The translations under genes were made by a program, and so were the position numbers. The notes beneath the pieces were generated by a model that did not search any database, was not told the DNA's origin, and saw only the letters and a program-made list of their open reading frames with translations. Below, piece after piece: positions 33,578 to 41,194 of a DNA stretch of 47,216 nt. Where the stretch lies: positions 1 to 47,216 of the forward strand of contig SYFY01000073.1 in the NCBI GenBank assembly GCA_005799745.1. The letters are read 5' to 3'. Positions within the stretch are counted from its first letter, which is position 1. Every line of letters begins with the position of its first letter. The DNA is from Gammaproteobacteria bacterium. GTDB taxonomy: Bacteria; Pseudomonadota; Gammaproteobacteria; Pseudomonadales; Azotimanducaceae.

Positions 33578-34633
33578 ATGGCGGATACGAGCTCCCCACG
33601 TGTTCTGGTGACGGGCGCAACCGGTTTCATCGCACGACATGTCATCACACAACTTTTAGACGCTGGGTTTCACGTACGTGGTACCGCGCGCGCCCTTCGA
33701 TCGGAGCAACAACTTCGAACGGATTTGCAAAGCGGGGTGGTCGGTCCATCGGCACTGGATCGGTTCACGTTGGTTGAAGCGGACTTGATGCGGGATGAAG
33801 GTTGGGATTCGGCGGTTGAAGGTTGCGCGTTCGTGCACCACATCGCGAGCCCAGTGCCGATGTCGATCCCGAAGGATCCTGAAGACGTTATTCGCCCCGC
33901 CCGCGACGGCACACTTCGTGTCCTGCGAGCGGCGTCTGCTGCCGGTGTGCGGCGCTTTGTATACACGTCTTCCGTATCTGCGGTGCTGTCGGGTGTACGA
34001 CGTGATCACACGTTTACAGAGACAGACTGGTCGGATCCTGACGCGAAAGGTGTCGGTCCTTACGAGCGATCAAAAACGCTGGCGGAGCGCGCAGCGTGGG
34101 AATTCAGTCGGTCCGCACAAGCTGCGTCGATGGAGTTTGCCGTAGTGAATCCAGGTGTAGTGCTCGGACCGATGATCGGCAACGATGCGAGCACCTCACT
34201 CGAGCTGGTTCGCAAGTTGCTCGCTCGTGAGGTGCCGGGTTGTCCGAATCTCTGTGTCGCGATCGTGGACGTGCGGGACGTTGCCGCCGTGCACCTCGCC
34301 GCGATGACGTCTTCCGATGCAGTGGGGCGGCGCTTTCTCGCGGCAGGACCGAGCTGTTCGTTCAAGGATGTTGCGCTCGTATTACACGATCACAGTGAGC
34401 CACTGGGCATAAAAGTTACGACGCGGGCGATCCCTAAGTGGTTGGTCCGACTCGCCGCGCTCTTCGATAAGACGACGGCGCTCGCGCTTCCAGATATCGA
34501 TAATCCCTACAGCATCGACGCTTCTGCGGCCGAAGCCTTGCTAGGTCGTCCGTTCAAACCTTGGCCTGAGGTGGTGACGGCCACAGCAGATACGTTGATG
34601 AAGTACGGGGTGGTTGAGGTGAAGTCGCCTTAA
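33578..34633 (+). CDS. NAD(P)-dependent epimerase / dihydroflavonol-reductase-like extended SDR
   Basis: A 351-residue extended SDR. It has GATGFIA (13-19) for the cofactor, Ser131 (YTSSVSAVLSG) and Tyr162-xxx-Lys166 (YERSK). Arg-rich ARALRSEQQLR after strand 2 suggests NADPH. The organisation VNPGVVLGPMIGNDAST...VPGCPNLCVAIVDVRDVAAVH matches cinnamoyl-CoA or flavanone-reductase-like relatives. The ATG at 33578 with AGGAA upstream is preferred to a longer start at 33491. Its stop codon lies inside the left inverted repeat of the MITE-like element. Confidence 0.9.
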   Translation: MADTSSPRVLVTGATGFIARHVITQLLDAGFHVRGTARALRSEQQLRTDLQSGVVGPSALDRFTLVEADLMRDEGWDSAVEGCAFVHHIASPVPMSIPKDPEDVIRPARDGTLRVLRAASAAGVRRFVYTSSVSAVLSGVRRDHTFTETDWSDPDAKGVGPYERSKTLAERAAWEFSRSAQAASMEFAVVNPGVVLGPMIGNDASTSLELVRKLLAREVPGCPNLCVAIVDVRDVAAVHLAAMTSSDAVGRRFLAAGPSCSFKDVALVLHDHSEPLGIKVTTRAIPKWLVRLAALFDKTTALALPDIDNPYSIDASAAEALLGRPFKPWPEVVTATADTLMKYGVVEVKSP

Positions 34634-34808
34634 GGAATCTCCGATTAATGTCTATTTTCGCCTCCCCCTTTGGGGGCAGCGAGCTTCGTTGATCGTCGCT
34701 CCAAAAAATCGCGGAACTACTGCATTTCCGGGATTTTTCTACACTCCTCTCGCCCTAAAGAGGTATGGGTTCTGACGAAAATATCCAATTAATCAGAGTT
34801 ACCTTAAG
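34629..34808. mobile_element. MITE-like 180-bp element with 32-bp imperfect inverted ends
   Basis: The left end (34629-34660) starts CTTAAGG and contains GATTAAT and TATTTTCG. The right end (34776-34808), read in reverse complement, starts CTTAAGG, then GATTAATT and TATTTTCG. The two ends agree over most of 32 bp. The inner part is non-coding and has two small hairpins (CCCCC-TTT-GGGGG, and CCTCT...AGAGG). It encodes no protein. Size, inverted ends and position right at a gene end fit a miniature inverted-repeat element, or a large terminator structure between the epimerase and the convergent gene. No transposase with matching ends is in the window. Confidence 0.6.
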
Positions 34809-34826
34809 TGCGGCGCCTAAGCCCCT

Positions 34827-35378
34827 CTAGATGCGACCAAGATAGACCGCGCGCAGAAATGGCTTGTTAGGTGATGACGCCAGGACACTGAGATCAGTTG
34901 ACTGACCGTTCGCCAGGTCAAACGTAAAGCCAGAGTTGGGTAATCGCAACCGAACCTGGTAGTTCTTGCCTTCGAAGGTATACGCCACGTCAGCATAGTG
35001 GGTGTAGCTGTAATGGCGTTTGCCGGTAGTGTGGGTGTCACGGTCGGTTTCACGAGCGAAGGCCGTCAGGCCTTCGATTTTGCCTTTGATGACCGTTCCT
35101 TCCCGGAGGATTTTCCGAATGGATTGGAAACGCAGGAAGAGAACGGTTGCTGCAAACGCTGCGAACCCCAAAGCGCCGAACACAACAACGCCGGACCACT
35201 CGGCTTCAGGTGTCGCGCCCAGAGGCGGCGCAGCCCCTAGGTCTTGTGAAACCCACCACACCCCCACGGCGACGAGCATCCCGACAGTCGTGGCTCGCGC
35301 TGACCAGCCGATGATGTGATCGTTCCAGAATAGTTTGACCAATCCTGGCAAGACCGGTTGAGGTGAACGCGGGTTCAT
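34827..35378 (-). CDS. DUF3592-like membrane protein
   Basis: A 183-residue protein with two transmembrane helices (about 24-44, and 62-84) followed by a beta-rich region. The latter includes GTVIKGKIEGLTAF, HYSYTHYADVAYTFEGKNYQV and a terminal FLRAVYLGRI. This is the usual DUF3592 plan, function unknown. It lies between the MITE-like element and the frameshifted PH-like gene on the same strand, about 30 bp from it. Confidence 0.7.
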   Translation of the reverse strand: MNPRSPQPVLPGLVKLFWNDHIIGWSARATTVGMLVAVGVWWVSQDLGAAPPLGATPEAEWSGVVVFGALGFAAFAATVLFLRFQSIRKILREGTVIKGKIEGLTAFARETDRDTHTTGKRHYSYTHYADVAYTFEGKNYQVRLRLPNSGFTFDLANGQSTDLSVLASSPNKPFLRAVYLGRI

Positions 35379-35407
35379 CTTGCTGGCAGAGACGTCAGCG
35401 GATTGGC

Positions 35408-36015
35408 TTACTTCTGAATGTAACGATCAAACACTGCAGTGAAATCGCGACGCTTGTGTTTGTCGAGCATGGTGGTGTTGAGGGTCGTCAAGAGGGCATT
35501 AAAATGCTGCGTAATTTGCTCTTCGCTGGTGATCTGACCCACCTTGTACATTGAACCGAGTGCATCGAGGCAGCGCAGCGCATTGTCACGTGACACTTCA
35601 TCACGACGCTGCATGCGGCCGATGGTCATGAGGGCTTTGTAGTTGTCTTTCCGAGCTTCGATGAAGTTCTTGCGCACGTCGATGCTGAACTCCGTGTCCC
35701 CAATGATGAACTTCAGCTCGATATCCATATCGAGGGTACCGGCGGTTTCAATGGTGACGTCGCTGATGGCCTCGGAGGAATACTCATAACGCTTGATGCT
35801 GCGCTTTGACGAGACCGCTGAATCGCCATCGACATGAATCAGCGCAAGGTTAGTGAAGCAGTATTCATCCTTCTTCGATTTGATGAGAAAAAGATCTTTT
35901 CATTGTCTTCGTGGAAGAGGTAATCGTCCGCGTCGACTTTGTCGTAATCGCTCGGTGGAACGATCACGCCGATGTCGGAAAGGCCAAGGGCTTCAGATGC
36001 GAGTTTTTTGAACAT
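35408..36015 (-). pseudogene. PH-like domain protein split by a one-base frameshift
   Basis: The first segment starts at the ATG at 36015 (MFKKLASEALGLSDIGVIVPPSDYDKVDADDYLFHEDNEKIFF). It is broken at an A5 run (35888-35892, T5 on the coding strand). With one more T the frame continues LIKSKKDEYCFTNLALIHVDGDSAV and into the second segment (DIELKFIIGDTEFSIDVRKN...DFTAVFDRYIQK). The whole of about 202 residues resembles YokE/YvbH-type bacterial PH domains. GGGTGGG about 9 bp upstream supports the start. Indel in a homopolymer makes sequencing error a serious alternative. Confidence 0.7.
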
Positions 36016-36091
36016 TTTTAGACCCACCCGGTGTCCATGGGGAAGTGCAGCCTACCGTGGCGCGTGCGCGGAGGGTAGGCGGGTCAGCTTT

Positions 36092-36802
36092 TCAACTCGG
36101 CAACGACTGTTGCAGCCCAATCTGTGAGTGCAAGGGATTGAAACAAGGTGTGCACGAAACCAGGGCCAGCGCGCCGACCCACAATGCGGCATGCACGCGG
36201 CCATGCACCTTTTGGTCATGCCGCATGGCGATACCTAGCACCATGAGTTGCAAGACCAATACGGTCCAGTACACCCACACGCCCATAAAAGGCAGCGGCG
36301 ACAGGCGACCAAGCGCGGGTTCAAGGATGATGACAGCGCTTACCAGGATCAGTCGACGATGCCATTCGGTTTGCCTTCGCATGGCAATGGCAGTAAGTAC
36401 CACCGCCGTAAATGCTGTCGCTTCGACGGCAGTCAAGGCCAGAAAAAACGGGTCGCTGAAGAACGGCGGCACACGACCCAGCGTAATCGCCATCTGCCCG
36501 GTGTAAATGCCCAGCGCGCCAATTCCCATGGCGAGAACCATGCCCGTCCAACCGAGCCGTGCATGCAGACGCAGGTTGCCACGACCTGCGAGATGATTTT
36601 GTGCGATCCACAGGGCCAGCCAGCTGAGCATCGCGAACGCATGCAAGTGTGTCCACCAGGGAACTGCCTCGAAGCGCACCATCCCGCGGAGGGAGAACTG
36701 CGCGAATGCAAAGATGATGAATAACGAGATGCCTATCGCGAGGCGGGTGAAGAAAGTCTGATCAGCGGTGAAGGAAACCCCTGTGGGTGCAAGTGTGCTC
36801 AT
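36092..36802 (-). CDS. Multi-pass membrane protein
   Basis: A 236-residue protein with about six to seven hydrophobic segments. Histidines sit in or beside helices (WWTHLHAFAMLSWLALWIAQNHL, LHARLGW, EWHRRLILVSA, HGRVHAALWVG), a pattern seen in haem-b-type or DUF2306-like membrane proteins. I cannot assign a function. Its ATG overlaps the stop of the phosphatase gene by 4 bp, so they are translationally coupled. Confidence 0.7.
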   Translation of the reverse strand: MSTLAPTGVSFTADQTFFTRLAIGISLFIIFAFAQFSLRGMVRFEAVPWWTHLHAFAMLSWLALWIAQNHLAGRGNLRLHARLGWTGMVLAMGIGALGIYTGQMAITLGRVPPFFSDPFFLALTAVEATAFTAVVLTAIAMRRQTEWHRRLILVSAVIILEPALGRLSPLPFMGVWVYWTVLVLQLMVLGIAMRHDQKVHGRVHAALWVGALALVSCTPCFNPLHSQIGLQQSLPS

Positions 36803-37341
36803 GTGATGGGCTCATAGTGGACCGGCATCCCCTCTGTCAGCTGAACGCGGTACAAGGCCGGATTCGGCATCCCCTGCCACGCGGCAAAGGTGAATTTAGC
36901 ATCTACATAGCGGAGCAGAGAGGCGAGCAAATTTCCGTGAGAAACCAACGCGGAACAGGTGCTGTTGTCGTTGTGGATGCGCTGCAGCGCTTCAAGTCCG
37001 CGACGTTGTGCGTCTGCAAGTGACTCTCCACCCGGTGCACGGTAGTCAAAGTCATCGAAGGACCGCCGAACGTGGTCCAGCCAGTCAGTGAGCGGTTCTC
37101 CAGATAAACGGCGCTCTTGTAGTCGCGACTCCATCAGAATGGGCAAACCGAGTGCGGCTGCGAGAGGCTCAACGGTTTGCACCGCGCGCCGAAACGGACT
37201 GCTATACAAGGCATCAAATCGAAACGATGCCAGCCGTTCCACCAGGGTCTGCGCGTCCGCGAGACCCTTGATGGTCAGTGGTGCCTCAGGTGCCTGCCCT
37301 GTTGCTTCGCAGTGACGGATAAAGATCACCGTCGTCATCAC
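36799..37341 (-). CDS. Histidine phosphatase (SixA/phosphoglycerate-mutase-like) protein
   Basis: A 180-residue member of the histidine phosphatase superfamily. It begins MMTTVIFIRHCEATG; the catalytic His is in RHC, where relatives usually have RHG. Further features are LTIKGLADAQTLVERL, LYSSPFRRAVQTVEPLA, the acid Glu in LQERRL and the second catalytic His in LVSHGNLLASLL. The RHC change may be neutral. It is translationally coupled to the membrane protein gene downstream. Confidence 0.85.
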   Translation of the reverse strand: MMTTVIFIRHCEATGQAPEAPLTIKGLADAQTLVERLASFRFDALYSSPFRRAVQTVEPLAAALGLPILMESRLQERRLSGEPLTDWLDHVRRSFDDFDYRAPGGESLADAQRRGLEALQRIHNDNSTCSALVSHGNLLASLLRYVDAKFTFAAWQGMPNPALYRVQLTEGMPVHYEPIT

Positions 37342-37366
37342 GCGAGTTCCACGATCGTGCTTGTTT

Positions 37367-38131
37367 CTACATCGCCGTCATGCCGGCGTCCACGGTGAAT
37401 TCCGCGCCGGTGACATAGTTCGATTCATCTGACGAGAGATACAGGATGCAGTTGGCAATGTCTTCTGGTTGACCAACTCGTCCCAACGGAATACGTGAGG
37501 GGCCAGATTCGGGTTGTTGCCGTCCCTGTCCTGCAACAGCTGCCGCTTGCATGTTGGTCCAGATCACGCCGGGATGTACGGAGTTGCAGCGGATGTTGTC
37601 CGGACCACCTTCAATGGCGATGCACTTGGTCATCAGGCGTACACCCCCTTTGGAGGCGCTGTACGCGCCGCACGTGGGCAACCCGACAAGTCCTGCCACG
37701 GAGGAGAGATTGACGATGGAGCCACCACCGTTCTTCTTCATCTGTGCCATGCCGTATTTGCAACCGAGGAAGACGGAAGTGAGGTTGACATCGATCTGAC
37801 GCTGGAAATCCGCAAGAGTGAGGTCGGCCATGGTTTTCAATACCGCGATGCCGGCGTTGTTTACGAGGATGTCGAGTTTGCCGTAGGTGGAAACTGCCGC
37901 TGCGATGACTTCCTGCCAACGGGACTCGCTGGTGACATCCTGAGCGAGGGCGATGGCATTACCGCCTGCGGCGCGGATGTCCGCTGCGGTTTTTTCGGCG
38001 CCGTCAAAGTTAACGTCGGTGATCACGACCGACGCGCCTTCGCGACCGAGTGTCATGGCGGTGGTGCGCCCGAGACCGGGATTGGATGCGCCGCCAGTGA
38101 CGATGGCGACTTTACCTGTGACTCGACCCAT
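37367..38131 (-). CDS. Short-chain dehydrogenase (FabG-like)
   Basis: A 254-residue SDR. It has the slightly extended nucleotide motif TGGASNPGLG (12-21), Asp39 for NAD, NNAG (91-94), Ser143 and Tyr157-xxx-Lys161 (YSASK). It ends YVTGAEFTVDAGMTAM. The SNPGLG form is seen in cyclohexanol- and hydroxysteroid-type dehydrogenases. It is divergent from the second LLM gene and 25 bp upstream of the phosphatase gene on the same strand. Confidence 0.92.
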   Translation of the reverse strand: MGRVTGKVAIVTGGASNPGLGRTTAMTLGREGASVVITDVNFDGAEKTAADIRAAGGNAIALAQDVTSESRWQEVIAAAVSTYGKLDILVNNAGIAVLKTMADLTLADFQRQIDVNLTSVFLGCKYGMAQMKKNGGGSIVNLSSVAGLVGLPTCGAYSASKGGVRLMTKCIAIEGGPDNIRCNSVHPGVIWTNMQAAAVAGQGRQQPESGPSRIPLGRVGQPEDIANCILYLSSDESNYVTGAEFTVDAGMTAM

Positions 38132-38337
38132 GTGAACTCCCTGATAATTGGTGGTCGCGCATCATAGAACGGTGTTTGGATGGGCGGAATCGCGGGATGG
38201 CGGATTGTTGCAAACGTCGCTACCGACACAGGGCGCCCATCGGCCACGCCGAATTGGTGAGCGAGGCCCGCCGACTCGACCGAATCTTGTGGGGTGGTTA
38301 TTGTTCACCGTCCTCAATCCGAACAAGCGGTGCGCCC

Positions 38338-39225
38338 ATGAAATTTGGTATTCACGCAGGCCCCCAGGACCTCTCCATGGACGAGCTCATTCGTCTGTGG
38401 AAAACCGCGGACGATAACGGCTTTCATTGGGTTTCGGTGTGGGATCACTTCTACGCCAATCCCCTTAAAGACCGGTCGCGTACAAATCCTTGTTTTGAAG
38501 CCGTCGCAGTGATGGCCGGGCTCGCCGCACATACGAAGAACGTGCGGGTGGGTTGTCTGATGTTCTGCGCGTTGTTCCGCAATCCAGGAGTGCTCGCGAA
38601 AGCTGCTGTGACCATCGATCACTTGTCACAGGGTCGCGCTGAAATTGGCATTGGCGCCGGTTGGTTTGAAGAAGAATTCCGTGAGTTTGGCTATGGCTTT
38701 CCACCCCTCGGCAAACGCCTCGATCAACTTGAAGAAGCCCTCACCATCATTCGTTCCCTATGGCGTGAAGACGAGACCAACTTCAAGGGCGAGTACTACG
38801 ACATGCAAGGCGCGGTGAGTGCACCCAAACCCTATAACCCGAAAATGCGCATCTGGATCGGCGGGACGGGACGGGAGCGTACACCGCGTATCGCGGCGAA
38901 CTATGGTGATGGTTTTAACCTTCCTTACACGCCTGCGCGTGCCGCAGCATCAAGAATCAAGGTCATGCGAGAGGAGTGTGAACGTATTGGCCGCGATTCA
39001 GCGGAGATCGAAACGAGTGTGAACCTCGGGTTTTATCTGGGAGGTCGCAAGCCCGACATGAATCCGGAAGGTTGTCTCTTGGGATCGGTTCAGGAAGCCG
39101 TCGACAAAATCGGTGAATACGTTGATCTTGGCATTGATGGGCTCAACATCGCTTTCAGACCGCCCATCGATTGGGATGCGTACCATCTCTACATCACCGA
39201 CGTGATGTCGGAGTTCAAGTCATGA
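38338..39225 (+). CDS. LLM-class flavin- or F420-dependent oxidoreductase
   Basis: A 295-residue luciferase-like monooxygenase-fold protein. It shows MKFGIHAGPQDLSMDELIRL, WDHFYANP, VRVGCLMFCALFRNPGVLAKAAVTIDHLSQGRAEIGIGAGWFEEEF, and PKMRIWIGGTGRERTPRIAANYGDG. It resembles the subgroup often annotated F420-dependent; whether this organism makes F420 cannot be judged here. The long upstream frame is not LLM-like; ATG 38338 is the domain start. The RBS is weak. A glutathione transferase gene follows at 34 bp. Confidence 0.9.
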   Translation: MKFGIHAGPQDLSMDELIRLWKTADDNGFHWVSVWDHFYANPLKDRSRTNPCFEAVAVMAGLAAHTKNVRVGCLMFCALFRNPGVLAKAAVTIDHLSQGRAEIGIGAGWFEEEFREFGYGFPPLGKRLDQLEEALTIIRSLWREDETNFKGEYYDMQGAVSAPKPYNPKMRIWIGGTGRERTPRIAANYGDGFNLPYTPARAAASRIKVMREECERIGRDSAEIETSVNLGFYLGGRKPDMNPEGCLLGSVQEAVDKIGEYVDLGIDGLNIAFRPPIDWDAYHLYITDVMSEFKS

Positions 39226-39259
39226 ATCCATACTCGACTATCTCGTGGAAACCCAAGGT

Positions 39260-39985
39260 ATGAGCACAGCCGATCGCATCGTCATCCGGCACATCGAAGG
39301 TCGTCGATCTGAGCGCGTAGCCTGGCTCCTCGAAGAACTGGGGATCCCTTATGAGCTCGACTTCATTCAAGGCGATATTCTCGGCTCGCTCCTGACACTC
39401 GAGCAATACCATGAGATGCGCATGACACCCATCGTGCACATCGGTGATGTGGTGATGGTGGAGAGCTCCGCGATCCTGGAATACCTGCTGTCGAAATACG
39501 GCAAAGGCTCAGGACTTCGGCCTGCGGAAGATGCACCGGAGTTTCCTGCATACCTTGAGTTTCTCCACTTTGCAGAAGGCACTGCGCTGTCGAAGATCAT
39601 TGCTGATGCGACGGAGAGACGCCTGAGAAAGGTGATGACCCAAGCGGGCGTGACACCGCCGGAAACACCGAAGTTGCCCGGCGATGCGGGCGCAAGAACG
39701 GGCGCCCAGCGGGTCATGCACTACGCCAACAACACCCTCGCCAAACGACCTTATTTCGCGGGTAATAATTTCACCGCAGCAGACATCATGATGCACTTCG
39801 CGCTCAAGCTTGGTGCGCCGATTGCCGCGGGTGCGGACTTCAACGTGAGGGAGATTCTCTCGGGTAAACAGGATTGGCTCGAGTCTTTCCCGAATATCCG
39901 TTCTTTTATGGCGCGCATGGCGGCAAGACCGGCGTTCCAGCGCGCCATGCAGTCGACGATGCCAGCGGGACCACCGTTGATGTAA
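39260..39985 (+). CDS. Glutathione S-transferase-family protein
   Basis: A 241-residue GST. The thioredoxin-like N terminus (HIEGRRSERVAWLLEELGIPYEL) lacks an obvious catalytic Tyr or Cys but has a Ser (RRSERV). It is followed by TPIVHIGDVVMVESSAILEYLLSKYG, the glutathione-binding ES pair. The helical half contains PYFAGNNFTAADIMMHFALKL. It is probably co-transcribed with the LLM gene 34 bp upstream. An alternative GTG lies 15 bp earlier. Possible roles are glutathione conjugation or isomerisation in the same catabolic unit. Confidence 0.9.
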   Translation: MSTADRIVIRHIEGRRSERVAWLLEELGIPYELDFIQGDILGSLLTLEQYHEMRMTPIVHIGDVVMVESSAILEYLLSKYGKGSGLRPAEDAPEFPAYLEFLHFAEGTALSKIIADATERRLRKVMTQAGVTPPETPKLPGDAGARTGAQRVMHYANNTLAKRPYFAGNNFTAADIMMHFALKLGAPIAAGADFNVREILSGKQDWLESFPNIRSFMARMAARPAFQRAMQSTMPAGPPLM

Positions 39986-39994
39986 GTGCTGGTC

Positions 39995-41173
39995 TCAGTT
40001 TGGCCGCTTGAGCGTGGTTTGATCTTTGAACTGCAGCCACTCACCCCGTGTCGTTTGATACGGCACGTCGATTGCACACGACGGGTCACCTTCTGGCGTG
40101 CGAGCAGTTGCATAGGTCCATTCGAGGGTCAGCGTTTGTTCAGCACCTGCTTCGAGGCGTATGACAGAAATACGCACGGGACTTTGTTGCCAACGACCAT
40201 CAGGTGACGAGCACGTGACGTGTACGTCGATGGGCCGTGACGTGGTGTTGTTGATCGGCAGTGCCGCGGAAAAGTGGCGTTCGCCGGTCGGGGTCATCGA
40301 AACGTTTTCGGGTATGAGCCCCGAGGCCAGTGCAAAGTTGTCGTAGTTGTCGAGAGGCGAGACGAGATCCATCGGCAACACAGCGCCGGCCTTGATCGGC
40401 GCAATCGCGATGTCGTCCTCACGCACACTTACAAAGAGCAGGTGATCAAAGGAGCCGGTTTCATCAAGATCGGTACCCGAATTCGCCGCAGCGTTGGTCA
40501 TGATGTAACGCACGCCGTCGGATTCACGAAAGTGATAGTGGTGGTGATGGCCGTAGATGACGTGGCGTACACCATGTTTAACGAAGAGTTGATGCAGTGA
40601 TTCCGCGTTGTCGAAGAGATGGGGCGGGCGGTGCATGAACACAAACACATGTGCGAAGCGATTACGTTTGAGGGTGTTTGTCAGCCAATCAAGTTGTACA
40701 CCCGTGATGGCGTGAGGCGCGTCCACTTCATCGGAGTTCAGCACGATGAACCGCGCATTTGCATAGGTGAACGAGAAGTAACGATCGCCCCAGACGTCCT
40801 CGTAAACCTCCGTGGCCATCGCGGAAGGCACCTTGGTGGCGTCGTAGACGTCGTGATTACCAGCGACCGGGACGAAAGGGATCTCTCCGAGCGGCGCGAT
40901 TTGTTGTTTGAAGCGTTGCCACTCTGAAGCAAAGGCGGACTGGTCGGCGAGATATCCTTCGATCATGTCACCGACCTGAATCACGAAGGCGGGCTGCAGT
41001 CGCGATGTTTGATCGATGATCTTGTTAAACCCTGCGGGATCGTGGAACTGACTGTCACCGAGCACGACGAAATGGAATTCATCGCGGGCGTCGTTGATCT
41101 CGACGGCGTTAGGCGATGCGGCGGTGACGGCCAGTCCAAAGACCAGGAAGATTCTTGCTACACCGCTTTTCAT
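39995..41173 (-). CDS. Exported calcineurin-like metallophosphoesterase
   Basis: A 392-residue protein. The N terminus (VARIFLVFGLAVTAASPNAV) is a Sec signal peptide. The metal-binding blocks are GDSQFH (39-44), GDMIEG (68-73), GNHDVY (105-110), HRPPH and YGHHHHYH. The C-terminal 150 residues form a beta-rich extra domain. Likely a periplasmic phosphoesterase; the substrate is unknown. It is preceded by the SNF2 gene on the same strand with about 20 bp between, so co-transcription is possible. Confidence 0.9.
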   Translation of the reverse strand: MKSGVARIFLVFGLAVTAASPNAVEINDARDEFHFVVLGDSQFHDPAGFNKIIDQTSRLQPAFVIQVGDMIEGYLADQSAFASEWQRFKQQIAPLGEIPFVPVAGNHDVYDATKVPSAMATEVYEDVWGDRYFSFTYANARFIVLNSDEVDAPHAITGVQLDWLTNTLKRNRFAHVFVFMHRPPHLFDNAESLHQLFVKHGVRHVIYGHHHHYHFRESDGVRYIMTNAAANSGTDLDETGSFDHLLFVSVREDDIAIAPIKAGAVLPMDLVSPLDNYDNFALASGLIPENVSMTPTGERHFSAALPINNTTSRPIDVHVTCSSPDGRWQQSPVRISVIRLEAGAEQTLTLEWTYATARTPEGDPSCAIDVPYQTTRGEWLQFKDQTTLKRPN

Positions 41174-41194
41174 GGTTGTTCTCCGCTCACGGCT

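Noticed and set aside
38260-38290. Third copy of the TTGACCGAA operator before the second LLM gene
   Set aside because: Only ACTCGACCGAATC is present, without an inverted partner.
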